From Microthyrium microscopicum (Eukaryota; Ascomycota; Dothideomycetes; Microthyriales; Microthyriaceae), in contig MU004239.1 of NCBI GenBank assembly GCA_010405405.1, forward strand, positions 372,001 through 436,000: a DNA stretch of 64,000 nt. The letters are read 5' to 3'. Below, piece after piece: positions 22,543 through 33,994 of this stretch (positions within the stretch are counted from its first letter, which is position 1; each line of letters starts with the position of its first letter). The position numbers were made by a program, and so were the translations under genes. Under the pieces are notes generated by a model, which did no database searches, was not told where the DNA came from, and saw only the letters and a list, made by a program, of their open reading frames with translations.

Positions 22543-23892
22543 ATGACTGCTCCTACAGAAGTAAGTGCCCACGCTGCCCTGATGCCCGCTATCCGCCCAA
22601 TCCCACCTCCTCGTCATGCGCGATAGCCCCTCTGTCGTTTTCTTCATCTTGCTTCTTCGTGTCCAGATTGCTAACTACTGTTCTCCTGCAGCGCGAGAGG
22701 TACGCTATAATGCTTGCACGCATTTTTCATGGCCTTTATTAACCAATTCAACAGCAAGACTTTCCTCGCTCGCTTGTGCGAGCAGGCTGAGCGCTACGAT
22801 GGTAAGCTTGAACACGCGCACATGGTACCAACACATTGACTAACCTCTTTTCCCTGTAGAAATGGTTACATACATGAAGGTTAGTTTGTCATTCCATCTT
22901 TGATTCTGATTTCGATTCTAACTCTCTATAGGAAGTTGCTGAGGTATGCACGCCCGACCCAATCGAACCCCTGACGACGTAACCCCTCTCAATCGTCCAT
23001 CGCATTCTAACTTTGATACCCAGCTTGGTGGCGAGTTGACCGTTGATGAGCGCAATCTTCTTTCTGTCGCCTACAAGAATGTTGTTGGCACCCGTCGTGC
23101 TTCCTGGCGCATAATTTCCTCCATTGAACAAAAGGAGGAGTCCAAAGGCACCGACAAGCATGTCACTACTATCCGCGACTACCGTCAAAAGATCGAGTCT
23201 GAGCTCGAGAACGTTTGCCAAGATGTTCTCAACGTTCTCGACAACTCTCTCATTCCCAAGGCCGAATCCGGTGAATCAAAGGTGTTCTACCACAAGATGT
23301 ATGCAAATTCGTTTCCGATTCTGTTTCTTTCTTGCATCTAACCACGTTTCATTATAGGAAGGGTGACTATCATCGCTACCTCGCTGAATTTGCTTCCGGT
23401 GATAAGCGTAAGGGCGCTGCTACCGCTGCTCATGAGGCCTACAAGGTACGTTTGTTTTGTATAACTTAAGGGCTCTAGCTTATCAAGTTCTAGAGCGCCA
23501 CCGATGTTGCTCAAACCGAGCTTACACCAACTCACCCAATTCGCCTGGGTCTTGCCCTGAACTTCTCGGTCTTCTACTATGAGATTCTCAACTCGCCCGA
23601 TCGTGCGTGCCATCTTGCCAAGCAAGCTTTCGACGACGCCATTGCTGAGCTTGATTCTCTATCTGAGGAGTCATATCGCGATAGCACCCTTATCATGCAA
23701 CTTCTCCGTGACAACCTCACTCTCTGGACCTCATCAGACGGCAACGATGCCGAGGCTGCTCCAGCTGAAGGAGCCAAGGAAGGCGAGAAGCCTACTGAGG
23801 CTGCCGAAGCTCCAGCTGCAGGTTCGTCTACAGCAGAAGTGCCAGCAGTCCCAAAAACCGAAGAGGCCCCTGAAGCGCCAGCCGCCACTTAA
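22543..23892 (+). CDS. 14-3-3 protein
   Basis: Eight exons: 22543-22560, 22692-22699 (8 nt), 22755-22801, 22860-22879, 22932-22943 (12 nt), 23024-23298, 23358-23445 and 23494-23892, total 288 residues. Spliced, the start reads [19 protein letters not shown], and the 14-3-3 core follows: [18 protein letters not shown] (first signature), [27 protein letters not shown] and the second signature [17 protein letters not shown]. The phosphopeptide-binding Lys/Arg/Tyr residues of the groove are present. The Ala/Glu/Pro-rich tail after LWTSSDG is typical of fungal homologues. It binds phosphoserine motifs of many clients in signalling, polarity and secondary metabolism. No paralogue is in the window, so I give no symbol. 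Confidence 0.95.
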
Positions 23893-25189
23893 TTGCTCAT
23901 TAATGACAATTGTGACTGGGCAAAATCGCTTTGAGGTTCTCCTTGTTTCAGGGGTATTCGAGAGGCGTTGTCCAGGCACGAACGAAATCCCAAAAGAGAG
24001 GTGTAGTCGGGGTATTGGTCTTGAAGATTGCGAGTATTATCACCGGCCTGTCTACTTTTAGCTTCACCATGTTGTCTTGTCCACGATAGCAGAAAATGAT
24101 TATTTTGGTCTACCAACTGGGCGACCGGTCAACTCAACTAATCGAAAAAAACCACAATATTTTCGGATCCTCGTCATTTTCCCTTATATCCCCGACGAAG
24201 CATTCTCTTTACTGCTTTACACTCCGTCAAGACACGATAGGCTCTGGGAACAATGGTCGTTTGCTCTGGATTTTTGGGGCTTGCTGCATGTTTTTGCCTT
24301 GTGCTTTTTTGTGTCTTTTGTTATCCCCCTCAGTTGCACGGTTTTTGCTTTTTTGTTTTTCTATTTACACATCCCCAGCACCCTTGTCTCGCCTGTCGCG
24401 GACAATGACAGATCGGCTTAGTTAGAGGTTGGATTGGCATATATCCTTGAGTAAGGCGAGGATGAGCTACCAGAAGGTGGCTTCTTTCTTGTCATGAGTT
24501 ACTCGGATGTTTGTTGGTTCTGCCATTTTCAGGTCAAGCACAAACCCAAAAATCAATAACATACTTCAAAAAATTGTTGGTGCTGGTGCTGGTATCAATT
24601 TGTGAATTCGGCGTGATTTTGGAGAGTCGTTTTAGATCTCTGGGGTGTATTTTTCTAAAATGGCGCTTCAAGGAATTGCATTCCTTCTTCTTGTCTTGCA
24701 AGACACCCTGAGACTGTCAAGCGAGCTTCAATTATCAATGGTATCAATAGTATCAATGAGTCTTTTACATCGCAATCTGAAGTTGTCTTGAGAGGGACAA
24801 AAGTGGTATCATATCAGCACCAACTTCTGCATTAAAACCACCAAATCTTAACACACTCAACCCACTTCTTCTGCTATCAATAGCCCAGAAGTCGATCTAC
24901 ATTCTGGGGCAATTCAAAGCAACACACTTATTTTTCGCACCTATTCTAACTTCGAATTCACCCTGTCTTAGACTCTCTTGACTCTCAATACAACATTGAA
25001 GTCCAGCGCAGGGGAGGATGTCACGTGACTATCCCCACTACATATCTGACGTTCGGAAAATCATATCTCCAGCGTCCGAAAATCTCCTCGCTTGCCAAGC
25101 CTTCCACACTCCATCTTGGAAATTCGCAAGCCAACGACCACTGTACCAACCAAACCACCAAAACCTTCACAGAGCATCGAAACGTCAAG
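23893..25189. promoter_or_regulatory. 14-3-3 3' region and eL36 promoter
   Basis: 1.3 kb between two plus-strand housekeeping genes. The first several hundred bases, with T-rich runs near 24290-24370, are probably the 14-3-3 3' UTR. The last 150 bp, C/A-rich, are the eL36 leader. No further gene was found. Confidence 0.4.
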
Positions 25190-26013
25190 ATGCCGAAGGA
25201 AGTCAAGCAAAAGTCAGGCCGTATGTTATCCCCAATTGCTTTTAGCTTGCTCAGTCCGCTCCCACCTCGCCTAGCTCACTGCAGCAGTCGAGGATGGTTC
25301 ACAGTGGTGGCAGTCTCCAAAAGTTCTCAATGCTAATATTTCACACAGTTATCCTAGGTCTCAACCGCGGACAGTAAGACTCCCCGATTCCCTCGTTGCG
25401 CTTGCCTATAGAATGTGTGTTGGAGGGTTAGGTCATCAAGATGGAGAACAGCGAGAGTTGGATGTGGTCGCGAAGAAGACAGAGATATGAGATTTGTTAC
25501 GCGAGAATATGGCTAATGCGTCGGCACCAACAGCAAAGTCACTCCCTACCAGCCAAAGACAAAGATCTCCCGCGTATGTCCTGCCTCTGCAATACTCACA
25601 AGCGGAAGACTGACCACAAAATAGTCCAAGGGCCGCATCAGCAAGCGCACTGCTTTCACTCGTGGTATGCCACTATCGCCGATCATTTCTCCTCGAACGG
25701 AAAACTAATGATGCAAAGAAATCGTCCGCGAAGTCTGTGGTCTTGCCCCATATGGTACAATATATCCAGGAAATCGCTTCAAATCCAAGCTAACCCGTTC
25801 CAAGAGCGCCGTGTGATCGAATTGCTTCGCAACAGCAAGGACAAGCGTGCCCGTAAGCTCGCAAAGAAGAGAGTACGATGACACCTATTGGACCCAACAC
25901 ACTTCTCCAGCAAGACTAACACTTCATAGCTCGGTTCTTTCGGTCGTGCGAAGAGAAAGGTGGACGAGATGACCAAGATCATCACAGACTCGAGACGGGC
26001 TGGTCAACACTAG
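25190..26013 (+). CDS. RPL36: 60S ribosomal protein L36 (eL36)
   Basis: Seven exons: 25190-25220, 25349-25373, 25534-25573, 25625-25664, 25719-25754, 25805-25872 and 25930-26013, total 324 nt and 107 residues. Spliced, it reads MPKEVKQKSGLILGLNRGH, then KISRSKGRISKRTAFTREI, GLAPYERRVIELLRNSKDK and GSFGRAKRKVDEM, ending SRRAGQH. This is eL36 throughout, at the expected length. It is a component of the large ribosomal subunit. Introns make up about 60% of the transcribed coding span. The largest intron, 25374-25533, was inspected for a snoRNA but no C/D box pair was seen. Confidence 0.95.
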
Positions 26014-26547
26014 AAGCTGGGTGGGAACATAGGGTTGCTTTCGTTGCAAACAAACACATGAATATCCAAAAGAAATTCCAGCGATGCATCGGCAACGGTG
26101 AGCTTTGTTTCGTCGTTTCTGCTATCCCGGTGCAATTATGGTGTCCTGGCTCAGGCTTGTAGTCTACAAATGAATGATTTCACCCATTTCGCGTTCAAAT
26201 AATTGCAATTGTTTTGCGGTGGTGGTTGATGTCTCGTTCGCCCTGACGAGGAGTACTCGGAAAAGCCCGACGACCAAGCTCAAGCCGGTGTAAACGGTAG
26301 ATGTAGTTACCCTACATGCGTCCTCTTTGACGAGACTGGATCAACATTCTACCGTTGGTCTTCCCTGTTGTGCCTGGCACGTCTGGTTGGTTGACTCGTT
26401 GACAGTGATTTGTTATGTCGGACGTCGTTGTTTGGATTTCGGTCTTCCAAGTATTCTACAAAATCGGAGACCCTGAAAAGCAGTCAAGTCAAATCCGTCA
26501 TAACTATACACTGGAAGTCGTACTAACTCTATTCCACTACGTAAACC
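26014..26547. other. Intergenic region downstream of eL36
   Basis: About 530 bp. Probably eL36 3' UTR at the left. No gene supported. Confidence 0.35.
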
Positions 26548-27103
26548 TTGTATGAATGGCATAAGAAATGGAGTACAGAACAATTCGAGGCGTATACAAT
26601 GATCTTAATCCTTTCGTACCTACGCATGATTCCCCAACTAGAACCACACAGATGGGACATCTACTCACCATGGCGCTTTACCAGCAGGAGTCTACCCGCA
26701 TTAGATACTCTGCTTAATATACCACTAGTTGAGAGTCTCAACGATCATGCTTCGAAGCTCGCCATTAGCGCTCACACTAGAAAGGAAAGAAGTTTTTATT
26801 TAGAATCAAGTGGACAATTTACTGACGATCTTCAGGATCTATTCTCGTCCTCGTTAATGTGCGAGATAGTCTAGACCTTGACGATCAATGTTTTCGCCAG
26901 TGCAAGCAAACCGCTGGACGAGACTTCTTCACATTCAGAAAAAGAGCAACGATTTCTCTACGTCGTATCAGACCTGGTTTATCATGGTGTCAATGCTCAT
27001 TTATGGACTCGTGCTTTACACTTCTCTTTCCGCACTCGGACAAATAATGGCTGACAAGTATGTATGGGTTTGTTGTAACACAGACCACTGTTACCGGATA
27101 ATT
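26548..27103 (+). pseudogene. Possible degraded or unresolved coding segment
   Basis: A 108-residue open frame (26548-26874) with a plausible, non-repetitive composition (ILILSYLRMIPQLEPHRWD) stops just where protein-like sequence continues in other frames: VLVNVRDSLDLDDQCF around 26850 and then RWTRLLHIQKKSNDF with a hydrophobic stretch WFIMVSMLIYGLVLYTSL to about 27100. Moving between three frames within 100 bases without clear GT-AG introns suggests a decayed host gene or a gene whose introns I cannot resolve. The family is not recognised. It sits alone in a gene-poor 3.7-kb stretch. Confidence 0.25.
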
Positions 27104-29729
27104 TAACGAAAGGTGTTCACGCTTTGACATAGATGGCGTGTTTTGTGTCGTCTAATATCCCTTATTTCCAGGAATTTGAATGTTTGAACTTTCGGATGTT
27201 ACTGGATCATGGTTGTGAATATTCCTGGGTTACGGAATCAGGTCGTGATATTTAGGGTACTTTATGGAACTGGCTGATATTGTGGAAGATGGTGGTGAGC
27301 TCGGATGGAGACTGGGATTATTCGGTGTATGAAAATTGTTGATTGACTGGCTGACTTTGATATGTAAAGTTTGGTGACTGTGGATTGTACTGCGAAGAGT
27401 GAGGGGATCCTTATGGTGCTGTTGAAGTAGACAGCTCATGGTCGAGGAGAAAGGCCCAGGATATTGGATGCTCTTCGGTTTGCGCCATTGTTGGTAGGTT
27501 GTAGGCTTGGTAGGCTCGAATCTGCTACTCAATGGTTGATGTGGTATGCCTCAGGAACGTCCTGCATATCCAGGCCTCGTCGTATATGTCGTCTTTCAAG
27601 AGATGAAACTAAAGCAAGGAGACTAAAGTATCACAAAAGACTATTAAAATAGCTCAGATCGTCGCAAAAATGATACTCTATAGCAAGGTCAAGACTCCGA
27701 CTCAAGAGCAACCCCCATTATCAACAAAACCTACTCTCGTAGCTGTAGAGTAACTTGTGGCGATCAGTGTCTGGCCAGTGCTAAAATATCCCCTGTCATG
27801 CTACATAACAAACCTTGCATTCGAAGTTGATACACATCAGTCATGTCAAGCCACGGCCGTGAAGTCCATATTGATATACCAACCATGAAGCGCACTGAGC
27901 AGCCACATAAGGACCAACGAGGAAGATCATACCATGCTAAGAGTAGGGCTATAGCTCTCTATAAGTGTTCTTAGCCGGGTATCAAGCCGCATTTAATGGC
28001 CTGTAAAGCCGCATAATATATCCAGAACCAGACCGAGGCCGTTGAAATTAACTTTTATATTGCTACGGTGATCCGGATATCGGGACTACCACACATTCTG
28101 TGAGAAATAACCAGGATACTTTTGGCTTGTTTGCATATACTACGACTACTTCAGCTAGTATTGCCGTGAGGGAGTGTCTACGATGATGGCGAACGTGCTA
28201 GACTTTTTCCCTGGTATTCGGTATTCGGCCCCATCAGTCCGCAGACTAATAATGAGCCCATCAGATATTGTGTATTCTATCGCCGCCTCAGACGGCCCGA
28301 AAGGTGGTCATGCTGAAGACCATATCATTTGCTTTCTTCAGTCTCTCGTTATCCTGAAATTTGGATATTGGCGCCGCGCAGCCTAAGATTATATTTTGTC
28401 TACTGATATCTTCCAGTGTGGCAGCAAGTAATCAAAGTAGGGCTTTCAGTTAAATGCCAAGTTCAGATTATTTGCATGTAGCTTTTATCCAATTGATGTT
28501 GAGGATAGGGTGACAGATCTTACAAGTTACAACCAAACAGAATTGAGAACATCAATGAGCGACTAACTATCAAGTCCAATGCAGCCAATATACATTTCTG
28601 TCGTGGAGAACGCGAGTGCTATCCAAGAACCTCAGGAGTCGGAAAATTATCAAAAAGCATGTTAAGCATCGGCACTGATCTCCCAAGGACCATGTCCCAA
28701 ACCCGTGGGTTAACCATGCAGTCGGAGGTCGTTCCTCAATCGCTGCACGAGCGAAGCCGAGCCGAACCAGTCTTCGAGGGCTTCTGGAAGAAATATGTGC
28801 CTGTATCAAGGAGCATAGTGCAAAGTACGTATAGGGAAATATAGCAATGCATGTGCCAAAGTGTATCCTGTATATCAATATTTTTGTGATCAACCCAAAC
28901 TTTTTGTGTACCATCAGCCTTCAGGGATAGTTAGTCTAGAGAACGACATTCTAGAAATAGAAAGTTTATATCAACAATCTACGGAATAACTGTGGTTCAC
29001 TTCAAGGTATATCCCAATTGATGGCCAGATGTTTTTGTCAATTCGGCCACCTTACCGCCCGCACCACCGAGTACTTTGACTGGTTGAGGCAATATCGGCC
29101 GACGACCCGTCAGCACTAAGATGTCGTTGAGTGTTCTGTGGAATCGAGACTTGATAGTCTCTGCCAAGTTCGGAGCTGATTGCATGTTTTCACGGTCATA
29201 TAGAGCGATCTGGTCTATCAAACGGAGGAACTTAGAGGAGAATTCAACAAACATCTCCCGTTCTTATAGAACATAGAATCGTCGTTATATGCTGATTTTA
29301 ACCTAACGGAGCGAGTTGAAGTATCCATACTCGTGCACTCATTGTAGGGATATTTTAATTTATGGCTAATCCGAACGGCTGCAAATCACTGTCCTACGGA
29401 CGGATGAGATCAATTGACACTGAAGTGTCTCGGTTCATATATTGAACCTGAAGGAAATTACGTACCCTGGAAAAAGCGAGGGCCTCAACTGAACCAAGTA
29501 CCGAGTCTTGTCAAAAAGATGTTAACGGGGGATCCCTTATTTTAGATTCTCCAATAAACAATCCCCAAGAACATACTCTAACATTAATAAAAGGGCCGTA
29601 CACGGCAACGGCAGTTAGCACAGATATATAGTTCTTCTCATCTGGCCGTTGGTTTGGAACGATTCATTTTTTCTTGTAATCTTACTACCCTTTCAAAACA
29701 CTCTCTTTATCAAATAGGCATTGGGTACC
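27104..29729. other. Gene-poor stretch, one weak minus-strand ORF
   Basis: 2.6 kb. The only frame that looks protein-like is on the minus strand at 28997-29254 (85 residues, with TLNDILVLTGRRPILPQP and GGAGGKVAELTKTSG); it has no upstream exon I can attach and no family match, so it may be a relic. A TATATA at 29625-29630 lies about 100 bp before the cysteine-rich secreted protein start and is a fair TATA candidate. Confidence 0.3.
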
Positions 29730-30880
29730 ATGTTTTTCTCAAAAGCTCTTGTTTTTGCTGTGCTCAGCTTAGGTGTTGCTGCAAACGAAGCGGCAGTGGC
29801 AGCAGAGGACTGCGCCAGACAACCAGGTATGTTGGAGTGCGAGCATTACACAGACTTCAATTCGTACTAACTGTCGTCTCAGTTAATACCGAACGCGATA
29901 AATGCTACCTTCGCCAGCACGACTGCAACAATATATGTATGAAAATCATAACCCCTCCACCAAATATCGGACACTGACTCTCCACACCAGCCCACTCCAG
30001 CCCATCCTTATACGATCAATGTCAAGCGTACTGGAAGAACCGAAAGACAGATTGGAAAGCGACCTTGGATGAATGTACAGCAAACGAGAAAGTCGACGAA
30101 GACAAGCGAGAATGCTACTCCTCAGTCTGCGAAAAACTCAGTCCGTTCAAATCCACACCACCCACTCCTCCAACTCCTCAACTAACCCGATCTCAGCCGT
30201 AAACGACCGTGACGCCTGTTGGGATAAGATCAGCGCCCTCTGCTACCGTCGAAGTAAAATCCCCCTCCTCCTCCCAACGATGATATAAAAAGCTGACGAA
30301 ACCACCCAGGCACAGTAGAGAAGCGCGACTCCTGCTACTCCAGCCGGGGCGAATGCTCCGAAATCAGTAAGTGCCATCCCATTCATATCTACCCTCGTCT
30401 CAGTAGTCATACTAATACGTTTCACAGAGGATTCACGAAAGCTAGCAGACTGCAACAAAAAGCATCCAAAAGCAACATCAGCACCAGCACCACCACGCGC
30501 GACATCCGCACCAGCCAGCTGCAGCGGAGACAACGACTGCTTCAACAAAGGTGTCTGTGACCGAATCCGTAAGTTTCCCCAAAATCAATGACGAGGAAGA
30601 GGCAGTGAACTAACATATTTGGGGATTCAGAGGATAATGTGCGACACGATGAGTGCTACTACAAGAAGAAGAACCGGACATGCGACCCAATGCGTAAGTG
30701 AATTGTTCGATATTGAGAGCAATAAAGAGCTAACGATGTGGATATGTAGGCGAGTTGAAGGCACGGGATTTCTGCTATGCTTGCACCAAGCAATGTAACA
30801 GAATCAGCAATGATCCTACTTCCAACGACATGTATGAGGGATGTAATCGGGGAACATTGTCAGCATCATGCAACAACTAA
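29730..30880 (+). CDS. Modular cysteine-rich secreted protein, all introns phase 1
   Basis: Eight exons: 29730-29826, 29883-29936, 29991-30140, 30197-30253, 30310-30366, 30428-30568, 30631-30693 and 30750-30880, total 249 residues. The start MFFSKALVFAVLSLGVAA is a signal peptide. The mature part has 22 cysteines and repeats a short motif of basic/acidic-x-Cys-aromatic-(4-8)-Cys: RDKCYLRQHDC, RECYSSVC, RDACWDKISALC, RDSCYSSRGEC, HDECYYKKKNRTC, RDFCYACTKQC. Each internal exon has a length divisible by three and all seven introns fall after the first codon base. The pattern looks like exon duplication. No known domain is recognised; a small secreted (effector-like or cell-wall) protein is inferred. 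Unspliced, the frames break at every intron, which makes this gene easy to miss. Confidence 0.8.
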
Positions 30881-31085
30881 GAATTTTGAATAGTTGAAAT
30901 GGGAGAACGGGGGAATAGAGGAGGCGAGAAAAAACTGTTGTACTAATAATGGAGCGAACAAAAAACAGTATGGGACTCATTAAAGATTGCAAACTTGTCT
31001 ATTGAGTTCGCTAAAAAGAAGAATGCTATTGGTAATTTAAGCAACGTGAATTCATTAGGAAGGTTACCACCAGCTTTTGCTATCA

Positions 31086-32715
31086 TCATTTCTTCTTGAA
31101 GCCTAGAAGCTTATGCAGCTTCGCTTCCTTCTCGCCTGGGCCCATTTTGGGTTTGTCCTTGCCTTCTTTCTTAAATAGGCCACCAAGGAAGCTTCCCTTT
31201 TTCTCGCCCTCTGGCTCCTGGTCTGTTTGAAGTTCAACATTAAGCGCTTTTGCGGCGCCCATGGCATCAGCGGTCAATACAGGCGCTTGCCGCAGCTCAG
31301 CGCTCGTCTCTGCATCCCAGACCATGCTTACCAGCACATTACCGCGCCAGCCAGCCTTGACAATGACGTCGTATGTTGCATCATCCGGCAAGCTCACATG
31401 TGCGCCGCTGGCATCTACCCAGCGTAGTGTGAAGCGCGCTTCGGGATGGCGCATTTGCAGCCGCACGGTATCGTACACGGCTCGCCCACTGGCGCTTCCA
31501 CGGACGAACACGGTCTCGATGATTGCCTGGTCCGGTAGACGAACACGCACGCGCACGCGGTCGACAGCGTCCTGCGCAGCCTGTCGTTCACGTGCGGCGG
31601 CGGCAAGCTCAGCGTCCGAGGCGAGTCGCCTGTTGCGCGTTTCTTGAACGAGACGCGCTTGATGCTTGGTAGCATGTTCGAGGGTGGGTATGAAATCGGC
31701 TTCATTGTAAGGCTGCTGAGCTGCCAAAGGAGTGGAAGATGTGGGCGGGGTGTAGATGGTGATTGACGGGGGGGCAGTAGATGAAGTGGATGGTGCTTGA
31801 TCGGCCGGTGGTTGTGATGATGGTGCTGGTGCTCGCTCTTCTTGCGTAGGAGTTGGTAATAAAGTGGGTTCTAGAGACTTCTCATTCGGTATTGATGGCG
31901 TGAGCTCGCCCTGGGGAAGAGAAGTTGGATTCAAGGTTGGGGCATCGGTCATAACGGTGTCGGCAGCTTCGATGTCCTGCTTCGGAGATATGTTTTCTTG
32001 CTTGCTTTCAGCGGGAATCGACGACTGTGACATGTCCGACGGCGCTGTAATTGATGATGATTGATTTGATGTACCAACGGTAAAATAGGTGGTGATATCT
32101 CGCATGGCATCTTCCAACGGAATTTCAGTAGGTTTGAAAACCAGTCGAAGCAGAATATTGCCGCTGGTTACCCCGATCTGGGTCAAGGTCTTTTGAAGAT
32201 CTACAAAAGTGCCAAGTTCTCTGTTCATTGCATTCAGGGTCGGCATTTCGTAGAACAGCCTTCCAGAGCCATTTTGTGTACTTGGTGTCGCTCTTTCAGT
32301 TAGGTTGAGTTTCTCTTGGGTTTCGACAACTCTTAGAATCTCCCATATTGATATCGTAGAAGCGAATTTGTGAGTAATTCTTTTATTGCCCTCTGCTTCG
32401 GGCAATTGTACTGCAACTGTGATCACTGTTGGCGACCTTGATCCTTGAACCAGTTGCAGTTGGGCTCCACCTGGTAGACCGGCTAGTCGTATAGTTCGTG
32501 ATAAATCCACGGGCTTGTCATTGTGTCTAGTTATATCAGGACTCGCAGATTTTCAACAGCTCTTCTACCACAACTCACTTCAAAATCCAATCGTCTCCAT
32601 TCAACCCAAGCTTTTTGCAGCCCTCTTGTAGCACATCACTCAAGTAGGTGGTCGGAGTAGTCGGGACACGAATTCTGTGCGCACGCGTGTCCACGATAAA
32701 GACGTGAGACGCCAT
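31086..32715 (-). CDS. UBX4: UBX domain protein, UBX4/TUG (ASPSCR1)-like
   Basis: Two minus-strand exons, 32579-32715 and 31086-32526, separated by a 52-nt intron, give 525 residues. The first exon, MASHVFIVDTRAHRIRVP to LGLNGDDWILK, joins HNDKPVDLSRTIRLAGLP to complete the TUG-type ubiquitin-like domain (residues about 1-75). A second ubiquitin-like region follows (TVAVQLPEAEGNKR, ISIWEILR). A long Pro/Ser/Thr linker (about 215-320) precedes a charged helix and the C-terminal UBX domain (VRVRLPDQAIIETVF, RFTLRWVDASG, GNVLVSMVW). UBX proteins dock substrates on the Cdc48/p97 ATPase; the TUG branch also acts in vesicle traffic and p97 hexamer disassembly. It converges on the cysteine-rich protein gene (205-bp gap). 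Confidence 0.9.
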
Positions 32716-33994
32716 GCTGAGCTGAGTATCAAAAGAAGTCCAAAGATTATATCCAGCCTATGGAGTATACGAAGGTAGGGGTAGAGTCGACTTGCGTTTG
32801 AGTGGAAGTTGTGACGGGTGGTTGGCTCGACTGCTGGCTGAGGAGAGGATCGCTGGCGCTCACGAGATTGGAATCGTTTCCAAGTGATGCAAGAGATCCA
32901 AGTATGGGAGAGGGCGATTAGCAGATGAGTTTCACGGCGTCGGAGAGATAGGCCTTCTAGAGCATTGGCCATAAGGTAGAAGTGCAAGTGGAAGGCGCAG
33001 TTTATGACATGGCGGGGAAGTCTGGGACACGCGCACAGGCTACAGCTTTAAGTTACTGTAGATTAAGAAGAAGAGTAAAGAAGTAATTGGAAGGTTCTGC
33101 GACAATGATTGCTTTGATTTGGTGGAATGGTGAATTTGTAATGGAGATGGTCAGATGGATTTGGGTTCAAATGTTGAAGGCAACAAGCTGTCGTCAGATC
33201 CACAAGTTTAGTAGCCCTTGTAACCATGCAACCGGAATTGAGTACGCATTTTACCCGCTTCCAAATTGTCTTGCCGTTCAATGTTTTTTCATATATGATA
33301 TTGCACTTGGTACGTCAAGTATTTAAGTATGTAGTCGCCGTTGTAGATTAAATGCAGATATCTTCGTAACGGAGTAAAAGAAGAGCCTTGTCATGTCACT
33401 AATCCATCTGAGAATAAAAGTAACCTTCTCTAGTTCACTTCTCCACAGTTCTATCTCATCATACACGTAAAACTCAAGAAAGTGATATCCAGAACTGCTC
33501 CTCTACTCAGGATTGAACTTCTCTTGATCGTTTGCTATATGAGCGTTGAAAGTATTAAGTGTTATATATTCTGTCACGAGAACTTTTTTCGGATTGTTAG
33601 TCTGATACACATCACAATCATCAAGGCCAAAAACTTGTAATTTGGATAAAACGAATTCAGAGCTTTTGGTGTCGTCATGCAAGAATACTCATCAATACCC
33701 AACATCCAGCAGAAGTTGAGCTTTGGAATGAAATACATATATCAAGCTTCTGTTGGGTAAAATTGAAGCTTGAGTAGAGTAGAAATACATGCTTGGTAAA
33801 ATGAAAAGAGCGGCTGGCCGCGGGGCATTATTTACAAAAGCTTGGCACTCATTACTTCACGATGTTGAGCGCCCCACTGCCGCACGTAACCACCACCAAA
33901 CTTGCATCTTGATATCTTCTACTTTTCTCCCACTCTTACAATCCTCTACTTCAAACCCTGAAATCTCGAAAGAACCTGCATATAGGCACTCGAC
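32716..33994. promoter_or_regulatory. Divergent region UBX4 / thioredoxin-PITH
   Basis: 1.28 kb between divergent genes, AT-rich in its middle third. Both promoters must lie here. No gene or repeat was identified. Confidence 0.4.

Noticed and set aside
25374-25533. Possible intronic snoRNA in eL36
   Set aside because: No paired C and D boxes or H/ACA motif visible.
28997-29254. 85-residue minus-strand frame with GGAGGKVAEL
   Set aside because: Looks protein-like but has no attachable exons and no family match; kept only as a note in the intergenic entry.
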